From Ridgeia piscesae (lineage: Eukaryota > Annelida > Polychaeta > Sabellida > Siboglinidae): a stretch of DNA of 64,000 nucleotides. Positions 1 through 57,892 of this stretch are shown piece after piece; the stretch's first letter is position 1; each line of letters opens with the position of its first letter. Below the pieces are notes generated by a model that worked only from the letters and a program-made list of their open reading frames with translations, had not been told where the DNA came from and ran no database searches. A program made the position numbers and the translations under genes. The stretch covers positions 89,615 to 153,614 of the forward strand of contig JAODUO010001047.1 in NCBI GenBank assembly GCA_025642075.2. The letters run 5' to 3'.

Positions 1-46993
<46,993 letters not shown>

Positions 46994-49079
46994 ATCGACA
47001 GCGTCCGCACTGTGTTGATGTGTTTGCAATCGTCGGCTGCTGGTTAACGTGATTGCTGGAGAAATGAAATCGTCTGCCCCGGTCTAGTACTGACGCTGCC
47101 CGATAGGTGTAGACACCGGCTGAACCGGATGGAAGTGGCTGAGCCATTTTTTCTAATTATGGGGCCAAACAAGCGGGCGGAATACGTATTTGTGTCACGT
47201 GTCAGTGCATGTCGATGCTGAACTTGTCATGTCAGGAATATCGACACTGCAGTGAATAAGACATCGGAGTAGAACGGCGAATACAGCCGAGTGCTTTCAG
47301 TTGCGACCGGTGTAGGAACACATGCGAAGTGACGATGTACTTACGTTACGACGACACTGCGGTCATATTGACCAGTACGTGCTTGTTGCACCTGGTGACC
47401 CCATCTCTTTCGTGCCATGATGACGCGTCACATGCCCCTACCGCTGTGATGGCCACTCTGTATGTGGTGACAGACGTGTGCGCACACCAATGTGACAACC
47501 TGTCTATGTCGACCGTGTATTAGGCGTGTAACAAACGAGTGTGCAAGGCTTACTGTGTTAACCTGTGTCATGCGAGCAGAGAAACGCTGCATTTGGGATG
47601 GCGAAAGTCATGTTTTCTCGACATGATGCCGGTTTTTTATTGACAGCCTTGTGTGGTAAGGCTATGATACCATTTATGAACCGGTGTCTCTTTCAGAGAG
47701 GTCCGATGTATCTTGTGATCCGGATGTTCCCGGGCTGTCCTTGAATGTAGGACAGTTGTACGTAGTAGTGGAAACTATAGGAAATGTGGACGTAGACATG
47801 CGTGGGAGATAAGTGTCCCTCCGTTACTTCTCTGCGATATGTCTCTATACATAATGTACAGTTGGTGTGCATGCGTGCGTGCCTGTGTGTGTACGTGGTG
47901 CTTCGACATTGCGCTAGAGCTGGTGAGGTATTTCTGATCATGTTTTACACGTGTTGCGCTGGTGATTGTGTATTTTCAGGCGTGGATCCGATACAATTAG
48001 GTCAGTTTACGTTGGAACCATGTGTTGCGTGCGAAAACAACAGACTTGTCTGGCATTCTTTGCGACGGCAACCCATGCGATGATAGAAATTGTGCCATTC
48101 CATTATCTTGCAGATTGAATGTATTCTCCATCGTCGACAGGCGGAGGCCCTCTAGAAACTGACGGGACGAGGTTCTTTACAGCCCGATCCTTTCCTTGTT
48201 GTACCCTCTAAATGTTGTCAATTATTTTGTAACAATTAGTATTAGGTGGTAAGGAAGCAGACTTATCTGACATTGATCACTTTTGGATCAGGTTTTAAAT
48301 TGAACATTTTGAAGGTTAGTTAAGTATGAGCTGGCAATAAGACCAGCCATCTGTCTGTGTCGTACATTATACAAAGCCTCTGTTGGATCGGGTTTTTTCA
48401 AACAGTGTATAGCTGTATTCATGCGGAGTAGTTGGACAAAAATTTGGAAACGCCACTGTATACAGAATTTTTGGAATACATGTAAAAAACAGGTTCTGTT
48501 GATGTAAATTGTACTCCGTATGAATGCAGCGTTAGGTTTTTGAACTATCCAAGAGAAGGCAGCACTATATCTGTTTGTGAACATTAACTTTGTGGGAATT
48601 TTGTCATGAACCATCCAGAGATACCTGTCAATCGAAACAATGACATCATATAAATAGTGCAAAAGTACACAGGTTAACATTAACATGTCATCATACATGT
48701 CATTGACGATGACATGATTTACGTGTCACCATATGCATTGTGGCTGTCATTTAATATTTTTTCTCCAAATTGTAATGTCAGTCGATTTGTTTTTTACAGG
48801 GCATAGTATTTGCACATGGCACATTTTATGAAACTAACGAGTGGTCAGCTTGACTGCCCTCCACACCTGTGCATCACTTCAGTAGGTGACCAGGGGCCAG
48901 TTTGGCTCGGACTGTTGGATGTTTGCGTCCCATAGACAGATACGTAACGTGTAATTTTCTGCAGCGTCCTGAAGGACGCCATCTTGTGCAGAACAAGCTA
49001 CAGTTTTCAAAATGGTCATAGCGTTAGGTTTATGAGCATAATGTTTGCTCTATCAAGTCCATGTGTGATCTGTAGAAGT

Positions 49080-49370
49080 ATTGCAAATTTGTGTTGGTAT
49101 GGCCTCTAAAGATCATAGCAAGTATGACCCCTAGAGGTTGTGGCAAGTTTTTATTGGGAAAACCACTAAATGTCATACCAAGTTCACATTGGTATGACAT
49201 TGTAGAGGTTACGGCAAGTTCGTGTTGGTGTGACCTTTAGTAATTGTGGCAAGTTCATATTGGTATGACCTCTAGATGTTGTAGCAAGTTCATGTTGGTA
49301 TGCATATTTGTCTTGGTATGACCTGGAGTTTGTAGTGGTTCGTAGTGGTATGACCTTTAGGGGTAGGGTT
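49080..49370 (+). repeat. Degenerate ~38-bp repeat in the presumed 3' UTR
   Basis: About seven diverged copies of TTGGTATGACCTCTAGA followed by GTTGTGGCAAGTTCATG. Confidence 0.75.
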
Positions 49371-50907
49371 GTGGCATGGGGGGTTGAGAGACATGGAAAC
49401 AGAGGTGCACGTTTTGCACCAAAATATTATTTGAAAATGCCCGGCATATGCCATCATCACGCTCTTGTCATAAATGTGTCATTTCAGTGGCACAGATGCG
49501 TCAACTGTCTGTTGGCTCATTGCTGTTGTACTCTGCTGTGTCAGTCGTAATGTCGTGTCATGAATGACTTGCGTCGGTCTTATGTCGTGTGTCGGGAGTG
49601 ACTTGCGTCAGTCTTAATGTCGTGTCATGAGTGACTTGTCTGGTCTTACAAGTCACTAGGGAAGTTTAATGTATAATGGTGCTTTCAATATCCGTACTTG
49701 TAATAATTATAATTTGTGTGAATTAATGAATAAGTAATATATATATATTTATATGCATATAATGTACATATTTTATTATACTAATTATTAGTAATATTAT
49801 CGACTGTACAGAAGCTTGTTGAATTATGATACTCAGTTGTATATAGCCATGTGTGAACTGTGACGCGAGGCATAGAAGCAGTGCAAAGTCGTGCTGCGAT
49901 TCTCGCAATGTGTACATAATGCGAATACGTCGCCCCCTACTGGTGCATGATTTACGTGGCGGAGAAACGGTCAATGCTCCGTAGTGGGCACGTGTACAAC
50001 TATGGTGAGACGCTGTAATTGGAACACGAAGTATGTTTGTTGTAATGTTCAGCTGCATGATGGGAGGTATGTCTCCAGTATTCTGCAGACGTGAACCGAA
50101 TGCTTAAACTGTTGCAGCGACACTGCAGTGCAAACGCCTAATTAACAGTTTTCTAAATTCCACTTTTGTCGCGGACATTCTTGCACTTTTGTATGCCAAG
50201 AAGTTTTTATTGCACATGAAAAATTATCCACCAAATCAATGACGATTTACCAGCGTGTACTGTTAGACTGGGAATGATGTCACTTTCTCTTTCTTCACCC
50301 ACACATGGATCTCTGTGTATTGACTCTTGACGATGCATGCGATTGTTTACAAAGTAACAATCAGGCGTTGTGTTTAGCAGACAAAACAAGTCAGTCCCAT
50401 ACTTTATAGGTCAATGCCGACGATCCTGTCACGTTGACATAACCATTGTTAAATTCAACCCACCTACAGTTATTAACAAACTGTGATTCTGCTGCAGACG
50501 ACACACGTTGGTTGTGTGTGTACATGTACATGTATGCAGGCACTGGTCCTTTCATTTTCACTTTCACAGCGATATTAGACACGCTGTTTGTTTTCACTGT
50601 CGGGTAGAAAGTGAAACGCTTTTAATGTATGGACATCTGGGGAAGCGTCAGACAGGAAGCGTCGATGTTCTGACAGTTGGCTGTTGTTGATTGGTTTAGC
50701 ACGTCATGTGATCCGCTTTACAAAGTGAGTCAGCACGGTCACGATATCTACATACAAACAGCCATTAAGCAGCCATGTCTCAGCGCCAGTGCTGATTCGT
50801 CTGTTGTATTTATGTATGTAACAATTGTGTGAGAGATCCTGGGTGTTCTACAGCAGGGTTTCTAGGTGTGTCTGCTTGGGGTTGAAAGCACAGTGTGTAT
50901 TATTAGA

Positions 50908-50913
50908 AATAAA
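50908..50913 (+). terminator. SIK3: Candidate SIK3 polyadenylation signal AATAAA
   Basis: AATAAA in GAAATAAAACTATATT, followed within 30 nt by a GT-rich stretch (TTCATGTATGTGTCTTG), as expected for a cleavage site. Confidence 0.45.
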
Positions 50914-50930
50914 ACTATATTAAATTGTTC

Positions 50931-53224
50931 ATGTATGTGTCTTGAATTGGTGTGGTCACATAAGATAAGTGTTGATTACTCTCAGGCCCAGGCTCTCGCA
51001 GAACAATAATTGTGACGGTTCTATAGTACCTGTCCTTGACAATTCAAGTTCAGAGACGCAACAAACAAACTAATTTGGCATAATAATAAATGGTGACAAC
51101 GAAAAGTCATCATTGGCGCATGGAACCACCGCAAATGTATGGTGAAAAGCACTTATGTTCCTGTATAAAAGAAGAAATTGAAACATTTATTTCTCTTAGT
51201 CTTTAAACACATTCATGTTACAGTACTTCATTTGTTCCATCATAGATTGTTGCACCCTGGCACCTTCTTGATTGAGAGTGACTCGCCCAAACGGTTCCAT
51301 CTTACTCTGATAGGTGGCAATCATACATACGTAAAAACTAATTAAGAAACTACTTGAGCAGACCCTGTCCCCTGCTGTCGGTGGAGAAGAGAAAGCAAGT
51401 TGGTGAAGAAGATACACGCAGTATCACTGACAATTCACTGTCACTTTTATTATAATCAGTGTAATTAAACCATAATCTCCAGGGTGAAACTCACTGAGGA
51501 CCAAAAGCCAGGGGGGGCAATCATACAACCTGATGAAACTAGTGGAATATTATATCAAAAATGATATCACAGCCCCAAGATTCAAATGGACAGCAAGAAT
51601 TAAAACTTACATTGGAGTGTAGTTGAAAGTTGCTGTGTTCACCAGAATCTGAGCCGTGTCACATGACATCAGAGAGTGGTCACAATCTGTAGTAGCAAGG
51701 TTCAACTAAACGCTTCAAAGTAAGTTTTAATTCTTGCTGTCTGCTTGTCATCCATATTTATGAGATAAACGCTGCATCCTTTATAATGGGAATGTGGGTA
51801 TATTTGTCATGTGAGAGGTGGGAACCATATGTCTAGTGGAATATTCTTTTCCTTGTAAATAATTAAATAACCAATCAACAGCGCAATTAAAACTGGGCTC
51901 TGAAATGTCCATATTATTATTACACTGCATTTTTCTTCAATCTATTTATATTGCTTCAATATTTGCAATCATTACTATTATAGTACCATGACACAGGCCT
52001 GATTACAATGTTAAATTAATAACCCTTTTGAGCAACCCTAGACTTTGTTTTTTAAACACTTATTTTGGTTAATGACATTGATTACCCCGGGGTACTGGCA
52101 GTGTGTTTTGACATAGATAAAGACCATGCGCAACTATCATCACCTAAATGAATTAACTGTTTAACTCTTATGACAGTGTAGCATTTGTTGCAAAACAGTT
52201 TATTTTGCCAAGCATTCAAAGCCATGACAGCCATCGATAGAACAGTGGCACCACACAGTGACCCTAACCCAACTAAACACTACCGTTATAGTTTAGTTTG
52301 GTTATGCTCACTGTGTTAGCAAATAACTTGTTACCTAACAAGTTATTTGTTAACTATAAAGAATGATAACATTTATGGCAGAGAACTGACTGACATAGAT
52401 AATCCGTTCCCACAGTGGGTGCACTTTAATCATCTGCTACAATCACAACAACACCTGAAAGGGGTTTGCATAAACTTCTTATTGATTCATGAGTTTGTAC
52501 AGTAATTACAACGTAGTGACAACGTGCCAGACATGTGTAACCCTTGCAACGGGCGCACGATTCAAGCCTGCAGTTTCACAAAGTCATACTTCTTTTTGAT
52601 GCATACAGTGTAAACAATCAATGTCACAAACATCAACACTTAATAATAAATAACATCATAACGACCGGTATTTAATTTATTGTTCAACGTCATAATACTA
52701 CTGATATGATAAAACGATTGAGGAAATCACTATGTATATATATCACACATATTCCTCAGACTTTCCATATGTTTTGATCCCGCACATGCCATGTGTTGAC
52801 ACAAGGGGGCACTACTCTGTAGCGACCCGCAGCTGTTAATTTGTTCATCGTTATTGTATTGTATTATGTTGTACTTCACATATACAATTCTGTTTAAATG
52901 TTACGATTCCATTTTAATTACGACAACCACTGTAGCAAATTCTTCTGATACCAAGCAGGTTTCCATAGAAACCCAGCAGATTCTGTCTGATATAGGTACA
53001 TTTAGTAGTTTGGTAGATGGTGACATTCGATTGGTAAGGACAATAATGATTACTAAAGAATCACAAGTAACATACGGAGATTTCAACGAAGAAACTGTGG
53101 CAAGTCTTTGATCAAACTGGTGATAATAAAACAATTAATTGTTGAACTTGCTGATTTTGTAATGTACATATTACTAAATGTATGTTTTAGTCTCTAATGC
53201 AATTCATTTTATATTTAGTATATA
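50931..53224. other. Intergenic region between converging genes
   Basis: AT-rich, with a 153-bp MITE-like hairpin (51589-51741), a 13-bp stem hairpin around AAATAACTTGTTACCTAACA (about 52321), and a possible reverse-transcriptase relic near 52935-53111. Nothing else is supportable. Confidence 0.6.
51589..51741. mobile_element. 153-bp MITE-like inverted-repeat element
   Basis: GACAGCAAGAATTAAAACTT (then AC) at 51589 is repeated exactly in inverted orientation, ending at 51741. A second inner inverted pair (TAGTTGAA...TTGCT) extends the imperfect stem to about 45 bp. No coding capacity. Confidence 0.75.
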
Positions 53225-53242
53225 TTTATTTATACATTTATT
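53225..53242 (-). terminator. Candidate polyadenylation signals of the - strand gene
   Basis: Two AATAAA motifs on the - strand (TTTATT on + at 53225-53230 and 53237-53242), about 560 nt past the stop codon of the JHY-like gene. Confidence 0.35.
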
Positions 53243-53802
53243 TTTGAACTCATGAAGCTTGTGAATGTTAGGTATAATATATTTACTAAGATTTACTATG
53301 AATAAATAATGTTTAATAATAAAAATTCAAATATATCAAGTGCCTACATGGCACATTTTCTACAGAATTGATACATTTCAAATAAAAAGCTAACATTTTA
53401 AAGAGATGACGGCTTCAATTCACAAAATAATAAACACTACATTTTGATAATTTTTAATTAAGTACACTCACATATATTACTATGTGACAGAGAAGGAATA
53501 CTTTCAAACTTTCCTTTGACACAGGATAAAGAAAGAAGTCATTCAGGCTTGATTATGATTATGTTGCTAACAAAACAACATCATGAAAGCTTTTTACATT
53601 AAAACTATCTTGAAAGCATCTAAGGCAGGAAGTGACTGCCTGAAGTCAGTGACAGCCCAATATGCTATATGGATTGGCTTGCATAAGTCACATGGTATCA
53701 CATGAGTGTCACATGGTATGTCATATGCTCCTACTAATAGACCATGTTGCTCAAAACTAATAAATGGCCGCTTGAATAAGATGTCATTCTTGACCATCAT
53801 TG

Positions 53803-53910
53803 CTATGCCTCACTGGACAGTGTCTGATGAGATGGCGACATGACCACGCCTTTCTGTTGCATTGTAGTCCGGATCATGTCCGCCTGACGTCGGTCGTTTT
53901 CATGCCGTTG
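53803..53910 (-). CDS. JHY-like terminal exon C
   Basis: 108 nt including TAG. The acceptor is GTTTTCAG. It encodes QRHENDRRQADMIRTTMQQK, then GVVMSPSHQTLSSEA and stop. Joined to exon B it forms a continuous charged helix (LTKLQQRHENDRR). Confidence 0.7.
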   Translation of the reverse strand, partial: QRHENDRRQADMIRTTMQQKGVVMSPSHQTLSSEA

Positions 53911-56900
53911 CTGAAAACGGTAAATGTTGTTGTTAACTGCACAGTTCGCTAGTGTCTGTCAATTGTCCATTCAGCAATATACATAACAACTACTTTGGCC
54001 ATCTAAAATAGTGTCTATTCCACCTTAAAGTGAGAGATTCACAGCATTTACTTACATCTGTATAATATATTGGTTGTGCATAGTAATAGTGCACAAAGAT
54101 CATTAATAAACAATTAATTATAGTATAATTGTACCAGAAACACTCCATGTTGGATTCAGGGCACTGCCATATTGAGACTTAGGCGCCAGTGATGTAAATC
54201 GCTTATGTCACTGGCGCATGCACATTCGAACAGCCTATGTCTATCCAATGGTATTTTATGTATTCAGTACTTCGTGGATTGCTTACGTCACTATCACAAT
54301 TATTAGCGAAGATTCCGCCAATCCTTGCCTTTTTCAACAATGCGCCAGTGACGTAAACGATTTGGCTTACGTCACTGGCACATAAGTTTCAAGATGCCAG
54401 CACCCTGAATCTAAGATATCATGCTTTTGATACCATTAAACTATAACTAATTGTTTATTAACGATCTTTGTGCACAATTACTTGTCGCAACCAATATAGT
54501 ATATATATATATACCAATATAATATATATATATATATATATATACCAATAAATGTTACACTATGAAGCACCTACTTTATTTTGAAAAGACAAACTTCTTT
54601 TGTTTGATAACTGTGTATTTACAATGACGTACATTTAAGTTTCAAATTTTAAGCATTTATCCTTTATAAAGTATAGCATCTGTCATGTCATACAGCTTGA
54701 CATATCTATATCAAAAAAATTCCAGTACTGCATTAATTAGCAGACATTGTACTGAAGAGATTATGTTGATGTTTCCTTGGGACATTATATGTGTGAGACA
54801 CATCTGAGCAGATGTTTCTCAGGGACATTATGTGTGTGAGACACACATTTGGGTAGATGTTTCTCAGGGACATTATGTGTGCGAGACACACATTTGGGCA
54901 GATGTTTCTCAGGGACATTGTGTGTGTGAGACACACATTTGGGTAGATGTTTCTCAGGGACATTATGTGTGTGAGACACACATTTGGGTAGATGTTTCTC
55001 AGAGACATTGTGTGTGTGAGACACACATTTGGGTAGATGTTTCTCAGGGACATTATGTGTGTGAGACACACATTTGGGTAGATGTTTCTCAGGGACATTA
55101 TGTGTGTGAGACACACATTTGGGTAGATGTTTCTCAGGGACATTATGTGTGTGAGACACACATTTGGGTAGATGTTTCTCAGGGACATTATGTGTGTGAG
55201 ACACACATTTGGGTAGATGTTTCTCAGAGACATTGTGTGTGTGAGACACACATTTGGGTAGATGTTTCTCAGGGACATTATGTGTGTGAGACACACATTT
55301 GGGTAGATGTTTCTCAGAGACATTGTGTGTGTGAGACACACATTTGGGTAGATGTTTCTCAGAGACATTGTGTGTATGAGACACACATTTGGGTAGGTGT
55401 TTCTCAGAGACATTGTGTGTATGAGACACACATTTGGGTAGGTGTTTCTGAGGGACATTATGTGTGTGAGACACACATTTGGGTAGGTGTTTCTGAGGGC
55501 TAGTACGTATGTGACTCCCACCTGGAGTTTAGTGAGGTCTGTCTCAAAAGATGCCATTGTGGCTGAGCTGCCTGCATTGTGACGCTGCTGGCTAACTTTG
55601 CTAGACGAGTTCTCTCCTTGGGGAGTCTTTGGTGGCAACTTCGGCTTTGGTACACTTTTGGCATAGTTCATGGCCTATAACAAATCAAACAGGTTCCACT
55701 GTAGTTCCAGATTCGAAAATGGAAATATACATGGCATTTGTTATATTTCTGGTGAATGTTAAGAAAGATGTAAGGCATCTTTATTGTGGTTTTTGCCCTA
55801 TCTAAGTTACTGCCTCATTATTACGATATCGCTGGATCACAAATTTGATACATCTTTAGTTAATATACTGAACATTGGAAGCAAAGAACTATGCTCTGGT
55901 ACATGGCATAAAGGTGCGTCCCTGGGTGGCAGACTGGGGATCCTTCTCTTCGGGGGGGGGTTGTGTGCAAATAATGCGGAATAGCATGCACTGGACCGAA
56001 GTACCTTAGGAGAATGGAAAACTCTGATTCCAAACCCGGGAAGATGGGACTCATAGGCCCTGGAGGGCAACATATCTAGGAGAAGGGAAACTCTGATTCC
56101 AAACGTCATCACCCTTCAGGAAACACACCTGGTGGACTCCTGCACACTGAAGGAAAAGAACTACAGATTCTATTGGCAGGGGAAGGGCACGAATAAACCC
56201 AGAGAGCATGGAGTAGACTTCACCATAAGGAACAGCCTGCTAAATATGGTAGAGCCAGACAGCAATGGCTCTGGACAACTCCTGACTGTCCACCTCAGCA
56301 CCACCACAGGTCCAGTCACCCTAGTCAGCGTGTACGCCCGACACTGTCCACTACACCAAACACAAAGGACAAGTTCTACGAAAACCTTGCATCCATAAAT
56401 AACAGCATTCCCAGCAAGGAACAGCTTGTTCTCCTGGGTGATTTCAATGCCAGAGTAGGGGCAGAACACAGCACATGGCCTTCCTGCCTCAGGCACTTTG
56501 GCATGGGCAGGATGAGTGAAAATGGACAGAGATTACTCGAGCTGTGCACAAACCACCACCTGTGCATCGCCAACAGCTACTTCAAGACCAAGCCCCAACA
56601 TAAGGCTTCCTGGAGACACCCGCACTCAAAGCACTGGCACCAACTGGATCTCATCCTAGTCAGGCGCGCCGCCCTCCAGAACGTTCTCCACACACGCTCG
56701 TATCACAGTGCGGACTGCGACACAGACCATTCCTTGGTGTGCTTCAAGATCAAGCTACAACCAAGGAGGATCTATGGCACCAAGAAACAGGGGAACCCTG
56801 CATCGATGTTAGCAACACGTTTCAGCCAGACCTCGTGGAACAATTTGCTTTTGAGAGAGAACTTGGCGTCTCACAGTCCGGTGACTCTGCTACAGAGAAG

Positions 56901-57892
56901 TGGCACCATGCACTATCGCACTATCTTTGCAAAGAAGATACACGACTGGTTTAAGGCCAAGTCGACCGAAATGACTCCTGTAATTGAAGCCAAGCGGGCC
57001 GCCCTAGCTGAGTACAAGCGACCCTCCACCAACAAGAACCTGCAGATCCTCAGGGCTGCCTGGGGCAAAGCTCAGCAGACTGCCAATGACTGCCATTGAC
57101 TGCCTGCACATGAGCTAGATGCAGAGCCGATGGTGGAAAACCTCAGCAAGGCCAAGTCCTCTGCCAGTGCTGGCAAGAAATAGTTGTACCGCAGGACATG
57201 AGGGATGCCAAGATCATTACCCTCTACAAGAACAAAGGCAAGAGAAGTGACTGCAACAACCATAGAGGCATCTCTCTCTTCAGCGTTGTCGGCAAAGTCT
57301 TTGCTCGGGTCCTCTTGACCCGCCTGCAGAAGCTGGAAGAACCTGTCTACCCAGAGTCACAATGCGGCTTCCCAGCTGAAAGGTCAACAGCATACATGGT
57401 CTTCTTCCTTTGCCAACTGCAGGAGAAGTACAGAGAACAGCAGATGCCTCTGTACATCACTTTCATTGACCTCACCAAAGCGTTTGATTTGGTCAGCAGA
57501 GACGGCCTGTTTAAGGTTCTCCCAACGATCGGCTGTCCACCAAGACTGCCGAGCATAATAGAATCCTTCCACACCAACATGAGGGGTATAGGGCAATTCA
57601 ACAGCAGCTCCTCGGGGCCATTCAACATCTGCAGTGGTATCTTAGGTGGGGAAGTGTCATGAAAAAAATAGATCATGGAGAAATTGGCACCCCCACTTCC
57701 CATAATGCACTAGGGGAAGAAGAAGCGAGGTAGTACCTGTCTGCGCCGCTGCATGGCTGTCTCCTTGTCCTCATCCACGTAGCTGCCTCTGCGCTGATGT
57801 CTGCGGGACTTGCCTGAGTCATGCTGTTGGGCCTGACGGTTCTTCTCACTCACCCCCTTCGCATAGTCTAGTTGTCTCTGGATCCTCTCACG
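53803..57892 (-). CDS. JHY-like ciliary protein, last three exons (5' end beyond window)
   Basis: Three - strand exons join in phase 0: 57892-57737, 55674-55522, 53910-53803 (138 codons plus stop in total). The protein is highly charged. Exon A starts RERIQRQLDYAKGVSEKNRQ. Exon B has AMNYAKSVPKPKLPPKTP. Then LTKLQ runs across the last junction into QRHENDRRQADMIR. The order YAK..., YAKxxPKPK, LxxLQ-RHExxR/K near the C-terminus matches my recollection of JHY (C11orf63), a protein needed for motile ependymal cilia in mouse. No domain search was possible; a different coiled ciliary or centrosomal protein remains possible. The gene is convergent with SIK3. Confidence 0.55.
54066..54498. mobile_element. 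~430-bp MITE / fold-back element
   Basis: Long inverted repeats of about 170 bp. The left arm runs from TATATTGGTTG through GTGCACAAAGATC, AATAAACAATTA and GATTCAGGG to GGCGCCAGTGATGTAA. The right arm is the near-complement, ending CAACCAATATA. The inner ends themselves hold short palindromes around GCGCCAGTGA(C/T)GTAA. No coding capacity; possible TA target site. Confidence 0.85.
54785..55500 (-). repeat. 45-bp minisatellite, about 16 copies
   Basis: Exact 45-bp period. On + the unit reads GGGACATTATGTGTGTGAGA, CACACATTTGGGTAGATGTT and TCTCA. It is open in several frames because 45 is a multiple of three. It sits directly behind the donor of exon B on the - strand, with no exon sequence inside the unit. 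Confidence 0.96.
55522..55674 (-). CDS. JHY-like exon B
   Basis: 153 nt, 51 codons, phase 0 at both ends. The acceptor is TTGTTATAG and the donor CTCCAG|gtggga. It encodes AMNYAKSVPKPKLPPKTP, a polar Ser/Gln linker, and ASFETDLTKLQ. A 45-bp minisatellite begins about 20 nt beyond the donor. Confidence 0.75.
55675..57736 (-). other. JHY-like intron A-B, mostly a LINE insertion
   Basis: About 55886-57655 is a + strand LINE fragment (antisense to the host gene). 55675-55885 and 57656-57736 are the remaining intron sequence. Confidence 0.75.
55886..57655 (+). mobile_element. Non-LTR retrotransposon fragment (endonuclease and partial reverse transcriptase)
   Basis: The translation in pieces shows an apurinic-type endonuclease. 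LQETHL, then REHGVDFTIRNSLLNMVEPD, lie in one frame to about 56355. A frame change follows, then VLLGDFNARVG (about 56430-56460) with catalytic D and N, HQLDLILV, and DTDHSLV with the final D-H pair. After a stop at 57097-57099, reverse-transcriptase motifs appear: KIITLYKNKG, NNHRGISLFSVVGKVFARVL, SQCGF, and motif A FIDLTKAFD. The copy stops at FNICSGI, before motif C (the second catalytic Asp pair), so it is dead. The clade is uncertain (RTE/jockey/CR1 range). Confidence 0.88.
57737..57892 (-). CDS. JHY-like exon A
   Basis: 156 nt, 52 codons, phase 0 at both ends. The acceptor is CTTCAG (at 57893-57895) and the donor GACAG|gtacta below 57737. It encodes RERIQRQLDYAKGVSEKNRQ, a basic RRHQRRGS segment (a PKA-like site) and DEDKETAMQRRRQ. 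The acceptor with the first ~30 nt is the seed of the 69-bp array upstream (57893-64000). The exon proper is recognised by unique sequence after codon 10. Confidence 0.7.

Larger units (their letters stand above)
46994..50930 (+). other. SIK3: Probable SIK3 3' UTR
   Basis: No open frame with support follows the stop. The first convincing AATAAA in good context is at 50908-50913, giving a 3' UTR of about 3.9 kb; shorter forms cannot be excluded. It contains a degenerate ~38-bp repeat (49080-49370), a short GTGACTTGCGTC repeat (49545-49650) and a TA-rich stretch (49735-49770). Confidence 0.5.
53911..55521 (-). other. JHY-like intron B-C
   Basis: Contains a MITE (54066-54498), TA-rich tracts (54500-54545) and a 45-bp array (54785-55500). 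The rest is AT-rich with nothing recognised. Confidence 0.7.

Noticed and set aside
54733..55671. 312-codon - strand frame starting with the JHY-like exon B
   Set aside because: Only the first 51 codons are exon; the donor GT at 55521 precedes the 45-bp array, which is intron even though it stays open.
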